From Ignavibacteriales bacterium (GTDB lineage: Bacteria; Bacteroidota; Ignavibacteria; UBA10030; SZUA-254), in NCBI GenBank assembly GCA_016218025.1, contig JACRFD010000074.1:1-64000 (forward strand): a DNA stretch of 64,000 nucleotides. The letters run 5' to 3'. The notes under the pieces are model-generated. The model was not told where the DNA came from. It searched no databases and saw nothing but the letters and a program-made list of their open reading frames with translations. The position numbers were made by a program, and so were the translations under genes. Shown here piece by piece: positions 33,264 to 43,428 of the stretch (position 1 is its first letter; every line of letters begins with the position of its first letter).

Positions 33264-35342
33264 GTATTTTAATTCCACAACCAAATCTTCATCTTCGTCA
33301 TCCCAAACTCCGGAATCAATTTTATCTTTTCCTCTCAGGAGAACCCAGGAATAATCGAATGGTCTTAATACCGGTTTTGCTTTGGGGCTGAAAGGTGCCA
33401 CCCTGATTATGAGTCCATTTGAAAAATACGGATTATCCAAAGCTTCTATTAAAGTTAAACTGCTATCGAACAATGAACTCTCCGGAAGAAGCAATGAATC
33501 GTTACTGAATTTGAAATGATATTTCTTTTCAACTTCGGCAAGAATTGAATTGGTCGAAGATTTTCCATATATAAAAACTCTTTCGTTCTGAAAATCCCTC
33601 AGCGAAGCTTCTTCATCACGCTTGATTTTTATCTCCCATCCCGCTTTTGCCAGTTCAACAGAATCCTTTGTGGCGGTTTCATATAAATTGCTATCTCCAG
33701 TCCCGATAATCATAATTCCGTCAGAAGGTTCTCTTAAATCACTTATCTTCGCAGGAAGTTTCTGCATTTTCAGCATATCGCCATCCGGATCAATAACAAC
33801 ACGCTCCGGGTTCTCTTCAGTTATTATTTCGAATGGGATGTCGTTCTGATAAACACCTCCTGTTTCCGATCCTAAACTGAAAGAAAATTTTTCCATCATA
33901 TTTTTATTATTCAATCCTAAAAAACCATCAACACGGAATTTTTCGTATCCGGTAATTCTTATTCTTCCCCGCGTCCTCCATCCGGATCGTGATTGTTCAG
34001 ATTTGACGTTGTAAAGTTTCAACCGCGGAATTCCTTTTTTCTTCACCCACTGATTGAAAAACCATCCGAGATTCATTCCGGAAATTGATTCAGCAATTGT
34101 AATAAACTCCTCGAATCTTACTCTTCGCTCTGAATATTTTTCCACATAACATTTCAACATCTGTGCATAGATTGAATCTCCTACAAGGCGATTCAGCATA
34201 TGGTGAACGTAAGTCGCTTTTAAATAATGAGTTGTTAGATATCTTAAGTCGGCAAGCTGCTGCAATGGTAAATCTTTCCCCAATTTTGCTCGCGTCAGCA
34301 ATGGACGTAATAAAGGATGATCTTTCAATGAATCCCGTCGCGTCATCATACCTGTTTCTTTATGGAACAAAAGTGATGAATATTCGCACAAACCTTCAGC
34401 TAAAAATGCCGCATCGGCACGATCAATAAAAACCGTCAGAGGGAACCACTCATGTGCGACTTCATGCGCAATAATCGATTCGACACGATTGAACTGATCT
34501 TCAGTGGTGAATGCAATCCGCTTCACCATTATGAACGATGGTGCAGCAATGGCAAGCACATTTCCGCCTGCTACCCAATCGTCAACTTCGATTATCGACA
34601 TTTTTTTGAATCGATACGCTGAATACTTTTTGCTGTAGTAGAATACTGCATCTTTTACGAACGGAATCACTGACGTGAGATTGATTGAATCATCCCTAAA
34701 TCCAAGGCAGTCGAATAAAATTGTATTTGATAACTGACCTTCGGTCCAGTAGTTTCCCGCACAAATCCATCCAATCTCCGATAAAGGTTCCGAGCAAAAC
34801 CAGTGATGAATTTCTTTATCCATCACGCTTTCAACGGCAACAAGATCACCGGCTGCAACAGTTTTCCAGCCGGACGGTACTTCAATTTTTATTTTAACAA
34901 ATTCATAAATTCCCGCTGACGTTGGAAACAATTCAACATCACGGAATATTGCATATTGTGAAGTAATCGCAGAAAATTCAGACCGTAATTTCCAGATTCC
35001 TTTATAAGAAATCACAATATCAATTGTTGAATCACCTGGAAGATTAGGAATCGAAAGAGATCCTTTTTCGAAATTGTACTCAAAAGGATCACCATCAATT
35101 GTTATTTCTTTAATTTCATAAAGCGGAGCGAGACGAGCTTTAAATATATCTCCTCCCGAAATTTTCCTCAAAGTCAGAGTATCAATACATTCAATACTCT
35201 GGTTATGATGATTGATTTTTACGTCAGCCCTGCAACCTTTAACTTCGAATGCCGATTCGGAAATTTGATTTCCGTAACCGGCATTCTGAATAAGAATAAA
35301 TTGTGCGAGATAAAAAATAAAATAGTACGAATATTTATTCAT
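33252..35342 (-). CDS. M1-family metallopeptidase-like secreted protein
   Basis: A 696-aa exported protein with an N-terminal hydrophobic segment. The gluzincin site is HEVAHEW (His293, Glu294, His297), followed after 18 residues by Glu in FLAEGLCEYSS, the standard HExxH-x18-E zinc site. The substrate loop that is GAMEN in classical M1 enzymes reads GGNVLAIAAPS here, so aminopeptidase specificity is doubtful. The C-terminal roughly 160 residues (from about 530) form an extra domain of unknown type. It is the last gene of a three-gene minus-strand unit after two membrane-protein genes, the nearest 4 bp upstream. Confidence 0.85.
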   Translation of the reverse strand: MNKYSYYFIFYLAQFILIQNAGYGNQISESAFEVKGCRADVKINHHNQSIECIDTLTLRKISGGDIFKARLAPLYEIKEITIDGDPFEYNFEKGSLSIPNLPGDSTIDIVISYKGIWKLRSEFSAITSQYAIFRDVELFPTSAGIYEFVKIKIEVPSGWKTVAAGDLVAVESVMDKEIHHWFCSEPLSEIGWICAGNYWTEGQLSNTILFDCLGFRDDSINLTSVIPFVKDAVFYYSKKYSAYRFKKMSIIEVDDWVAGGNVLAIAAPSFIMVKRIAFTTEDQFNRVESIIAHEVAHEWFPLTVFIDRADAAFLAEGLCEYSSLLFHKETGMMTRRDSLKDHPLLRPLLTRAKLGKDLPLQQLADLRYLTTHYLKATYVHHMLNRLVGDSIYAQMLKCYVEKYSERRVRFEEFITIAESISGMNLGWFFNQWVKKKGIPRLKLYNVKSEQSRSGWRTRGRIRITGYEKFRVDGFLGLNNKNMMEKFSFSLGSETGGVYQNDIPFEIITEENPERVVIDPDGDMLKMQKLPAKISDLREPSDGIMIIGTGDSNLYETATKDSVELAKAGWEIKIKRDEEASLRDFQNERVFIYGKSSTNSILAEVEKKYHFKFSNDSLLLPESSLFDSSLTLIEALDNPYFSNGLIIRVAPFSPKAKPVLRPFDYSWVLLRGKDKIDSGVWDDEDEDLVVELKYLRR

Positions 35343-35346
35343 TCTC

Positions 35347-35877
35347 TTACTGAACCGGAGGAGGCGGAGGCATCGGAGCCGGGGGTGTTATTACACCTTT
35401 AGGTTTGTAAACGCTGTATGCGATCAATCCGCCAAGTAAACCAAAAATAGAATCAATGACAAGATTCATAATCAACTGCATGAACATCGAAACAAAAGTT
35501 AAGCCAGCACTCATCGACTCCTCCATCGCATCCAATGCTTCCTGTGGAATTTCCAAATTCATATTCCTTATCATATCGAACAGAAATTCTCCCATAATAT
35601 TTCCAAACAACATCAGCGATGCATATGCTAATAGCGTTCCAATCACTGCGCCAAAAACACCAGACAACGCACCAACAGCCAGGCAGTCACCGGAAGTCAG
35701 TGGAGGTGTACCCGGAGTGAAATTATTTTTATAGAAGAATACACCCAAAAATCCTCCCAGCATAATTCCGGCACAACAAAAACAATTGATGAAATTCAGA
35801 AAAGGAATAGCCGATATCACCGCCATAATAACGCCGCCGTATAGTGAGGGTATAAGTTTGTCCGGTTTTTGATTCAT
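35347..35877 (-). CDS. Four-helix membrane protein with proline-rich C terminus
   Basis: A 176-aa protein with about four hydrophobic helices (12-48, 66-92, 122-140, 142-160), a Cys pair FCCAG in the first, and a C-terminal proline run (PPAPMPPPPPVQ). I do not recognise the family with confidence. It resembles small glycine/alanine-rich integral membrane proteins common in Ignavibacteria. Its ATG overlaps the stop of the upstream DUF2085 gene (ATGA), and the M1-like gene follows 4 bp downstream, so the three are translationally linked. Confidence 0.75.
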   Translation of the reverse strand: MNQKPDKLIPSLYGGVIMAVISAIPFLNFINCFCCAGIMLGGFLGVFFYKNNFTPGTPPLTSGDCLAVGALSGVFGAVIGTLLAYASLMLFGNIMGEFLFDMIRNMNLEIPQEALDAMEESMSAGLTFVSMFMQLIMNLVIDSIFGLLGGLIAYSVYKPKGVITPPAPMPPPPPVQ

Positions 35878-36365
35878 GTTGAACTCCTTCTATAAGAATA
35901 AAAATTAATTTTAATTGAACTAATTGCCTCTTTAAGAACAGGGATAAGAACAAATGCTGCCGCACTGCCAAATATTATGCCGGTAACAAATCTGCTGAAC
36001 ATAGTTGCAGAGTGAAGATTTAAAAAGTCAAGTATTACATCTAAAACCATCGGGAAAGCAGCAATGACCCACAATTTTGTGTTTGAATTAATTTTATTGC
36101 GGCGGATAATAGGATGAATAAGCACAACGAATAAAAATCCGAAATAGATACTTGAGCATCTGGCACAAACCGACAACTTGTATCCGAACAGATGAAATGA
36201 ATGAGAATCGAACTGGTGGCACACTGGAGAATAAAAATGGTACAGATATTTCGAAACAATATTCCCCTCTCCAAGCCAAACGTTCAGCATCGGTGGAGCG
36301 ATTATGGCAGTGCACCAGAGGGTTGTAAGTACAAATATTATAATATGAACTTTTCGGTTTGTCAT
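35874..36365 (-). CDS. DUF2085 family membrane protein
   Basis: A 163-aa integral membrane protein with four hydrophobic helices. The DUF2085 signature is clear: YSPVCHQFDSHSFHLFG followed by KLSVCARCSSIYFGF, with conserved CHQ and CARC cysteines/histidine that could bind a metal or form a disulfide. Function is unknown. It is the first gene of the unit that continues with the proline-tailed membrane protein and the M1-like peptidase, and it is divergent from the ureohydrolase gene. Confidence 0.85.
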   Translation of the reverse strand: MTNRKVHIIIFVLTTLWCTAIIAPPMLNVWLGEGNIVSKYLYHFYSPVCHQFDSHSFHLFGYKLSVCARCSSIYFGFLFVVLIHPIIRRNKINSNTKLWVIAAFPMVLDVILDFLNLHSATMFSRFVTGIIFGSAAAFVLIPVLKEAISSIKINFYSYRRSST

Positions 36366-36483
36366 AATATATACGGGTTTGAATGAAGTTATGAGAAATT
36401 TTGATGAGATGCAAGAAATTGTTTTTCATTTCACATTCGATTATATTTGGTTCGTCAGTTACTATTCTTATTGGAAAGTTGAT

Positions 36484-37386
36484 ATGTGGAAGATATTACC
36501 TGTTGAAGAAAATTTTCTCGGCATTGAAGAAGAATACAGCGGATTTGAGAATTCGCGGATAGTTGTAGTACCCGTTCCTTATGAACGTACCGTAAGTTAC
36601 GGCGGAGGAACTTCCAAAGGACCATCCGCTATATTGGATGCATCTCATTTTGTTGAATTTTATGATGAAGAGACTAAGAAAGAAATTCACCGCCGGCTCG
36701 GCATTGCTACCATCGAGCCGCTGGATGTAAACTCAGGCACTGCGGAAGAAGCCCTCGAATTAATTTATTCGACAACAAAAAAACTGATCGCTCAAAACAA
36801 ATTTGCCGTGACACTTGGAGGAGAACATACCATATCACAGGCATCAATCGCTGCATATGCCGAGAATTATCGCGACCTCTCGGTATTGCACATCGATGCA
36901 CACTCCGATTTGAGAGAAGAATATCAGGGAACAAAATTCAGTCACGCATCGGTCATGGCTCGAGTTTGCGAATTCCTTGATCCGCAGAAACTTGTACAGG
37001 TAGGTATCAGGGCACAATCGATAGAAGAAGCCGAATTCATCAAAGATCGCAGCATCACAACTATGTATGCTCATGAAATCCGTGGCGGGAAATATACGAA
37101 GCTGATAAAATATTGGTACGATTTTCCGATCGAAAAATTATCGGATCATGTTTACGTTTCATTTGATGTCGACGGATTCGATCCCTCCATAATGCCGTCA
37201 ACCGGCACACCCGAACCGAACGGATTATTATGGGACGAGACTATGAGACTGCTTGCAAGGCTGGGAGAACGTAAACAAGTTGTGGGTTGCGATATAGTTG
37301 AACTCGCTCCGATAGAAAGATTACACCATCCTGATTTAACAGCGGCAAAGCTGGCAATGAAAATGATGAATTATTTTGTCAGATAG
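36484..37386 (+). CDS. speB: Ureohydrolase (agmatinase-like, SpeB family)
   Basis: A 300-aa binuclear-manganese ureohydrolase, most like agmatinase, which splits agmatine into putrescine and urea. Metal ligands appear in LGGEHTIS, HIDAHSDLR and SFDVDGFDPSIMPSTGTPEP. I prefer the ATG at 36484, with GGAAAG five bases upstream. The in-frame upstream start at 36379 adds a 35-residue unconserved stretch. The gene is two bases from the convergent sigma/anti-sigma fusion gene. Related ureohydrolases (arginase, formimidoylglutamase, guanidinobutyrase) share the motifs, so the substrate is not certain. Confidence 0.85.
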   Translation: MWKILPVEENFLGIEEEYSGFENSRIVVVPVPYERTVSYGGGTSKGPSAILDASHFVEFYDEETKKEIHRRLGIATIEPLDVNSGTAEEALELIYSTTKKLIAQNKFAVTLGGEHTISQASIAAYAENYRDLSVLHIDAHSDLREEYQGTKFSHASVMARVCEFLDPQKLVQVGIRAQSIEEAEFIKDRSITTMYAHEIRGGKYTKLIKYWYDFPIEKLSDHVYVSFDVDGFDPSIMPSTGTPEPNGLLWDETMRLLARLGERKQVVGCDIVELAPIERLHHPDLTAAKLAMKMMNYFVR

Positions 37387-37388
37387 CA

Positions 37389-38834
37389 TTAACCGTTAAT
37401 TTTCCCGCGGAGAAGATACTGAGAAGCAGGTTTTCCAAAACCCTCCGCAGGTTCCAGAGTAACAACAAATTCTACCATTTCTTTTTTTGCAACATCTGTA
37501 GGTAGTTGAAATCTGTAATAGTTGCCGTTCTGATTCACAGAAAAATTTCCAATCCTGATATTGTGCAAGTTGGTTATTAGCCAAAGAGTATAAACCGAAT
37601 CCGAACTGCAAATCGGAAGCGAGGAAGTTTGAAGCAATGCCACTCTCGATTTTGTTTCCCAGACAAACTTTCCAAAATATGGATTCACTTTTTTAGGAGA
37701 AGTTAAATACACAACGTCGATCTTTTCTCCATTCAGTACATCAAGAAATAATTTCTTTTCCTCAATTGCCTTTTCTAATTTTATGTTTGATGAATCATGG
37801 TCGACTGCACCGCCACTAATCGATTTGGTTTTCCAGAGATAAATATTGAGGGAAACGCTGGCAACAAGAGAAATCAGGATTAACAAATCAATCCATTTGT
37901 TATTCTTAACAGGTTCTTTTTGCCAAGGAACTGGTTCATTTTTTATTTTTTCTTCTTTTATTGACTCTTTTTCATTGCCTGCTTTTTCTTCAACCTTTTC
38001 ATTTGTAGCTTTTACCACTTCAACTAATTGAATTGAAAACTGAATTCTGTCTTTCAACTCAGGGGAAACGGGTATGAGCGGCAATCCCAACGGCAACAAT
38101 AAAATTGCATTTCTAATTACATCGAGTTCAGCTGTACACCAACTGCATCCACCCTTTAAATGCATTTCAAACTCTTTTAATTCATCGTTTTGTAAAACAC
38201 CTACACTATATCCAGCACATGCTTCAGAATATTTTTTAGAATGCGATTCATCGTCAACAATAATATTTTCAGTTATAATTGCAGCAATTGAATTTAAACT
38301 CTTCCTTAAACTCCAATTAACGGTCCACGCCGGAATTGACAATCGTTTTGCAATCTCAGACTGAGTCCAACCTTCATAGAATGCGAGTGCTAAAACTTGT
38401 TGTTCTTCTTCTGTCAATAACCCAAACTTTTTAAGAAGTGATTGGATATACTCCGTTTGTATTGGTAAACCTGACGGCTGCGATAATACATGCTCAGAAA
38501 AAATGGGAAGGATATAATGGCCAGGTTGATTGCTTTGTTTTTTAAGATGTTTTATCCTATCTGTGGATAATGTTCTTGCGCGGATTGAAAATAGAAATTT
38601 CTCATAAAGAAATTTATCGCTGCGGTATTTATCGGTCCTGTTCCAGACCTCCAGCATTGTATCGTGTAGAATATTCTCTGCATCTTCAACCGATTTGATC
38701 ATCCTCATTAAAAAACCAAACAAGAATGAAGAGTACCGGTCATATAAAGAAAAGAAAGCAGTTTCATCTTTCTCTCTTATCCGTTCAAGCAGAGCACGAT
38801 CTTCTTTATCGAGATCAGAGAAAATATTTATCAT
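37389..38834 (-). CDS. ECF sigma factor fused to a transmembrane RskA-like anti-sigma factor
   Basis: A 481-aa single polypeptide. Residues 1-190 are an ECF sigma factor: region 2 at 28-95 (FSLYDRYSSFLFGFLMR...VEDAENILHDTMLEVW) and region 4 at 130-185 (LTEEEQQVLALAFYEGWTQSEIAKRL). Residues 200-240 resemble a zinc-binding anti-sigma domain, ACAGYSVGVL then His225-x4-Cys230-x2-Cys233, where the usual spacing is Hx3Cx2C. A Lys/Glu-rich linker (275-310) leads to one transmembrane helix (314-334). Residues 358-478 match the RskA C-terminal domain (VTLEPAEGFGKPAS). So a sigma factor is tethered to its own membrane inhibitor in one chain, and release would need proteolysis. No start other than the ATG at 38834 fits. 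Confidence 0.88.
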   Translation of the reverse strand: MINIFSDLDKEDRALLERIREKDETAFFSLYDRYSSFLFGFLMRMIKSVEDAENILHDTMLEVWNRTDKYRSDKFLYEKFLFSIRARTLSTDRIKHLKKQSNQPGHYILPIFSEHVLSQPSGLPIQTEYIQSLLKKFGLLTEEEQQVLALAFYEGWTQSEIAKRLSIPAWTVNWSLRKSLNSIAAIITENIIVDDESHSKKYSEACAGYSVGVLQNDELKEFEMHLKGGCSWCTAELDVIRNAILLLPLGLPLIPVSPELKDRIQFSIQLVEVVKATNEKVEEKAGNEKESIKEEKIKNEPVPWQKEPVKNNKWIDLLILISLVASVSLNIYLWKTKSISGGAVDHDSSNIKLEKAIEEKKLFLDVLNGEKIDVVYLTSPKKVNPYFGKFVWETKSRVALLQTSSLPICSSDSVYTLWLITNLHNIRIGNFSVNQNGNYYRFQLPTDVAKKEMVEFVVTLEPAEGFGKPASQYLLRGKING

Positions 38835-38996
38835 AATTTAATCGGTATACTTCAATATGAATGACAAACAGAGCACTCCGAAAATACAGAGACTTTTTAA
38901 AAAATGCAAGAAATTTGATTTTTTTGATAATATCTCCGTTTTGATTAAATTCATATTGAAATTAGAATAAATTCAAATCATTAAAAGAGAAATAAA

Positions 38997-40154
38997 ATGA
39001 AAATAGGCATATTAACGGGTGGGGGTGATGTTCCCGGCTTGAATCCTTGCATTAAAGCGGCAGTGTACCGAGCAACTGAGGAAGGTCATGAGATGATCGG
39101 ATTGCGGCGCGGCTGGGCTGGATTGCTTTATTTTAATCCCGAAGATCCGACGACATATAATGAAAACCTCATCCACTTAACTAGAACAAACACGCGAACG
39201 ATTGATAGAACGGGAGGAACATATTTGCATACATCGCGGACAAATCCGGCAAGGGTCAAGCCTAAAGAAGTGCCTGAGTTTTTAAAATCATCTTATCAAA
39301 TTGCCGACAACGAAAAAACCGTCGACTGCACAAAACATATTCTTCGTGTACTCGAACACTTACAAATCGGTGCGTTGATAGCTATCGGCGGTGATGACAC
39401 TTTGAGTTACGCAGTGCGTTTGCATAAAGAGGGGTTCCCTGTTGTCTGCATTCCAAAAACAATGGACAACGATGTTCATGGCACAGATTATTGCATCGGT
39501 TTTTCAACGGCGGTTACACGCAGCGTGGAATTCCTTCACGCATTGCGCACACCGACCGGATCTCATGAGCGTATAGCAGTGGTGGAATTATTCGGAAGAT
39601 ACTCCGGCGAAACATCTCTTATCTCGGCTTATCTTGCAGGTGTTGACCGCGCGATTATTTCTGAAATTGATTTTGACACAGATAAACTTGTTAAATATTT
39701 GATCGAAGACAGAAATGGCAACCCAAGCAAGTATGCTATCATGACAATCTCGGAAGGAGCAAAACCAATAGGAGGACAAATGATCCTTTCGGGCGAAGCC
39801 GACGCGTACGGACATAAAAAACTCGGCGGCATTGGCGATTACCTTGCTAAAGAGATTGAGCAAAGATCAGGCGTTAGAACAGTTTACCAGCAAATTGCGT
39901 ATTTGATGAGAAGCGGCGCACCCGACGCTCTCGATCTCATGGTTTCTACAAGTTACGGTTATCTTGCAACCGATTTGATATTGAAGAAACAATCGGGCAG
40001 AATGGTAGCTTTGCGCGATGGTAAGTATACAACCGTTTCGGCAAACATTATTACCGAAGGTAAGAAACGTGTTGATGTTGACGAGTTATACGACATCGAT
40101 CAATACAAACCAAAAGTAGCTCACCTCCTTGGTAAGCCGATGTTTTTGTATTGA
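38997..40154 (+). CDS. 6-phosphofructokinase, PPi-type residues
   Basis: A 385-aa enzyme phosphorylating fructose-6-phosphate. The donor-site motif is GGDDT (131-135) with Asp134, where ATP enzymes have Gly (GGDGT). The second determinant reads PKTMDND (153-159) with Lys154 where ATP enzymes have Gly. Both substitutions are the established markers of pyrophosphate-dependent PFK. Further motifs are [10 protein letters not shown] at the N terminus and GRYSGETSL. If PPi is used, the reaction is reversible and serves glycolysis and gluconeogenesis. Monocistronic, with a strong terminator. Donor specificity is inferred. Confidence 0.9.
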   Translation: MKIGILTGGGDVPGLNPCIKAAVYRATEEGHEMIGLRRGWAGLLYFNPEDPTTYNENLIHLTRTNTRTIDRTGGTYLHTSRTNPARVKPKEVPEFLKSSYQIADNEKTVDCTKHILRVLEHLQIGALIAIGGDDTLSYAVRLHKEGFPVVCIPKTMDNDVHGTDYCIGFSTAVTRSVEFLHALRTPTGSHERIAVVELFGRYSGETSLISAYLAGVDRAIISEIDFDTDKLVKYLIEDRNGNPSKYAIMTISEGAKPIGGQMILSGEADAYGHKKLGGIGDYLAKEIEQRSGVRTVYQQIAYLMRSGAPDALDLMVSTSYGYLATDLILKKQSGRMVALRDGKYTTVSANIITEGKKRVDVDELYDIDQYKPKVAHLLGKPMFLY

Positions 40155-40176
40155 TATGAATTGATTCTCTTAGCAC

Positions 40177-40207
40177 AACGGCTCACGCAAAAACGTGAGC
40201 CGTTTTT
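40177..40207 (+). terminator. Rho-independent terminator after PFK
   Basis: Perfect 11-bp stem AACGGCTCACG/CGTGAGCCGTT (40177-40187, 40194-40204), 6-nt loop, followed by a T-run to 40207. Confidence 0.9.
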
Positions 40208-40499
40208 ATTATTGGAACCGTTCGTTTTCCACCTTAACTCATACTTATCGCAGACATTTTTGAATATTTTTTTATAAAACCCGTTAAAATAACAAAATAA
40301 TTCGTCTTGATTGTAGAAAATTTAATAGATGTGACATTGTAAAAACGCATAACTTTACAAAATAAAGCAATATTTTCTTATTTTCGATTGATAGGCAGAG
40401 ATAATAATGGTACATTCACTAAGAGGTTCTTATTAAAGTTGCCCGCTGATAATATATAGTAATTATCCTTGGTTAAACAATAATATAAAGGAGGTTCCG
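40208..40499. other. Upstream region of the T9SS gene at 40500
   Basis: AT-rich noncoding DNA. A moderate promoter candidate is TTGATA (40388-40393), 17 bp, TACATT (40411-40416). The consensus ribosome site AAAGGAGG lies just before the ATG. No RNA gene or repeat was recognised. Confidence 0.5.
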
Positions 40500-43373
40500 A
40501 TGAAACTAAGTAAGACATTTTCCATGTACGCTCATTTAAAGAGTGTATTAATTATTTTTTTATTCTTTCTCCCATTCTATAACATTGATGCTCAATGGTC
40601 TGATGATCCCAGTGTCAATACACTTATCTCTTTTGGTGAAGATCGTAGTGATTATGCACCCACTATGGTAAACGACGGTGAAGGTGGTGCAATCATATGT
40701 TGGCGAAAGGAAGTGTTGAGTAGCGATTCAATAATCGTTTTGGCCCACCTGTATGCTCAAAAGATTGACAAAGATGGTTTCATGCAATGGGACTCAGTTG
40801 GCATACCAATCTATCAACCCAATAATTTCCCACACCAAGTTTTTGAACATCAAATGATTCCAGATGGAGCGGGTGGAGCAATTATAGTTTGGCAAGACTT
40901 TTTATTGTACGCACAACGAATTGATGCCTCCGGTAATTTATTATGGGGAGAAAATGGAATATGTCTTGCGCCAGGTCAAAATAATTCTAATCAACTTCAA
41001 CCAAAAATTATTAATGACGGTTCTGGTGGAGCTATTATTACTTTTACAAAGTGGATTCCAGAGACAACTGATATATATGCACAACACATAAGTGCGTTGG
41101 GAGAACTTCTATGGAGTGATCAAGGTAAACCGGTTGTAACAAGCGACTTTAAAGAATATTATTCTGAACTTATTTCGAACGGTTCAGGTGGAGCTATTAT
41201 TTGTTGGATCCGTTCAATTGATGTAGAAGATCAGCTTCCGTTTGTAACCACATATGCACAGCACATAGATCAAACTGGTCAACGACTATGGGATACTGCT
41301 GGTATCCCAATTTGTACCGAACCAATTAGCAATAGCAATATAAAGCCTAGCTCGATTACCAACGACGGAAATGGTGGTGCATATATATCCTGGCTGGATA
41401 TAAGAAATGACCATAGTGGAATTCTCTCGAAAGTCTATATCCAAAAGATAAACAGCACTGGTGTAGTTGCATGGGCAACGAACGGTATTCCTATCGCTGA
41501 AATTGATTATGCCTTTGGATCAACTATTCAAATCACATCCGATAATCATGATGGTGCAATATTAAGTTGGAGCGACGGCTATGGAAAATTATTTATGCAA
41601 CGGATTGATGATTCTGGAACACCGCTTTGGAAAAATACAATGCTCGGAAATGGTGAGATTGGGGATTTAATATCACCTACACTATTCAGCACACCACAAG
41701 GAGGTGCGATAATAGGATATAATGGGACAGTTGATGAAATAATGGTAGATATTAGGGCACAAAAATTAAATCCCGAAGGGATTAAGGAATGGGCAGATGA
41801 AGGAGTATTGGTAACAATGAATTATGGAATATCATCGATGATTTCAGACCAAAAAGGTGGAGCTATTATCGCGTGGGCAGACACTAGGTCTCGTCTATCT
41901 GATATTTATGTACAATCTGTGCACACAAGCGGCAAGCTTAGCAAGCCAAAACCGCCTCAACTCTCCCGGAGAGCCAATAGTTCGACAAATCAACCACGGT
42001 CATTACTCTTAGCCTGGTATACTGTGAAGTCCGCCGATACCTATACATTCCAATTCGGCACCGACCCTCTTTTTACTCCGGATAAAATGAGTACGACGAT
42101 GATTTTAAATAATTCATCTCTGACAGAGACCTCTACACCTGTCAATTCCCTCGATTATAATAGAACATATTACTGGAGAGTACAAGCAACAAACGATGCA
42201 GGTGCAAGCGATTGGTCGGACGTATGGCATTTTACCACATGCCCCGAAGGAACCAGTGAATATCTGATCAATGCCGGTTGGAATATAATTTCATTACCGC
42301 TTGAAGTTATTAATTCCCAGCCGTCTGAATTATACCCGTTGGCAATATCTAAAACATACAGCTATTCGTCTAATAAATACATCGATCAACCAACTATCAT
42401 CTCCGGTGAAGGATATTGGTTAAAGTTTGATGAATTACAGTACGTGCCGATCATCGGCAATCCAATTACTGCCATCGATATTGATCTAATTGAAGGCTGG
42501 AACCTAGTGGGATCAATAACAAACACATTGAACACGAACGATATCACCACAACCCCAGGTGGATTAATTACATCGTTCTTCTGGGGATTCAACACTTCTT
42601 ATAACATAACTGATATCCTTGAACCGGGGAAAGGATACTGGGTCAAATCATCTGGGACTGGAAAACTCCACCTTGCAGCACCCACCACCATCGCAAAGAG
42701 TGGGATCGATGTAAATAAAATTCTACAGCAATGTTATGACACTCTCACCGTAGAAGATAATGCACAGAACCGACATAAGTTGTATTTCGGTTTAAAAATG
42801 AACGATGGTATCGATCAGAACCAATTTGAACTGCCACCATCACCCCCTGCTGGAGTTTTCGATGTGAGATTTTCTTCTCAGAAATCACTCGAAACAAACA
42901 CGCTAGGCAGACTAAAAGAAGTACCGATTTTAATTTCTACAGATAATTACCCCGTGACGATTCAATGGAGAAATATTCACACACAATATTTACCAATGAA
43001 ATTAAAAATTGGTGACGCAGAGTTCGACCTAAGCGTAGACAATGAGAGTGAAGTAACAAATTGCGACACAAAGATTACTTTGATCATGGATGGAACAACG
43101 GCTTTACCGACCCAATTTGCACTTTCCCAGAATTATCCGAACCCGTTCAATCCAGCTACAGAGATCAAATTTATGATTCATGAAGCACTCCAGACATCAT
43201 TGCAGGTCTTTGATCTATTGGGTAAAGAGGTTGCAATTCTGGTAAACGAAGTGAAACAACCCGGTACATACACGGCGAACTGGGACGCGGGTAATTTCCC
43301 GAGCGGCGTTTATTATTATCGATTAAAATCAGGAAATCATATTGAAACAAAGAAATTAATTTTGATAAAATAG
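40500..43373 (+). CDS. T9SS cargo protein with eight propeller-like repeats and a fibronectin-like domain
   Basis: A 957-aa exported protein with a signal peptide to about residue 31 (IDAQ). Residues 57-480 hold eight repeats of about 55 residues. Each has a GGAII-type strand, often DGxGGAIIxW (near residues 62, 125, 176, 230, 292, 351, 401, 453), then YAQ-KID..G..LW...GIP. This suggests a beta-propeller. Residues about 485-580 look like a fibronectin type III domain (RTYYWRVQATNDAGASDWS). Residues about 590-690 have two W.li.lP/GYW-like repeats. The C terminus is a type A T9SS sorting tail from QNYPNPFNPATEIKF to the final KKLILIK. It has the best ribosome site seen here, AAAGGAGG, suggesting high expression. 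Confidence 0.85.
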   Translation: MKLSKTFSMYAHLKSVLIIFLFFLPFYNIDAQWSDDPSVNTLISFGEDRSDYAPTMVNDGEGGAIICWRKEVLSSDSIIVLAHLYAQKIDKDGFMQWDSVGIPIYQPNNFPHQVFEHQMIPDGAGGAIIVWQDFLLYAQRIDASGNLLWGENGICLAPGQNNSNQLQPKIINDGSGGAIITFTKWIPETTDIYAQHISALGELLWSDQGKPVVTSDFKEYYSELISNGSGGAIICWIRSIDVEDQLPFVTTYAQHIDQTGQRLWDTAGIPICTEPISNSNIKPSSITNDGNGGAYISWLDIRNDHSGILSKVYIQKINSTGVVAWATNGIPIAEIDYAFGSTIQITSDNHDGAILSWSDGYGKLFMQRIDDSGTPLWKNTMLGNGEIGDLISPTLFSTPQGGAIIGYNGTVDEIMVDIRAQKLNPEGIKEWADEGVLVTMNYGISSMISDQKGGAIIAWADTRSRLSDIYVQSVHTSGKLSKPKPPQLSRRANSSTNQPRSLLLAWYTVKSADTYTFQFGTDPLFTPDKMSTTMILNNSSLTETSTPVNSLDYNRTYYWRVQATNDAGASDWSDVWHFTTCPEGTSEYLINAGWNIISLPLEVINSQPSELYPLAISKTYSYSSNKYIDQPTIISGEGYWLKFDELQYVPIIGNPITAIDIDLIEGWNLVGSITNTLNTNDITTTPGGLITSFFWGFNTSYNITDILEPGKGYWVKSSGTGKLHLAAPTTIAKSGIDVNKILQQCYDTLTVEDNAQNRHKLYFGLKMNDGIDQNQFELPPSPPAGVFDVRFSSQKSLETNTLGRLKEVPILISTDNYPVTIQWRNIHTQYLPMKLKIGDAEFDLSVDNESEVTNCDTKITLIMDGTTALPTQFALSQNYPNPFNPATEIKFMIHEALQTSLQVFDLLGKEVAILVNEVKQPGTYTANWDAGNFPSGVYYYRLKSGNHIETKKLILIK

Positions 43374-43398
43374 TACCAATTTCAGGCCTACAACTCAG

Positions 43399-43428
43399 AA
43401 AGCCGATTCATTACGAATCGGCTTTTTT
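43399..43428 (+). terminator. Rho-independent terminator after the T9SS gene
   Basis: Stem AAAGCCGATTC/GAATCGGCTTT (43399-43409, 43415-43425), 5-nt loop, followed by T-rich sequence. Confidence 0.9.
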
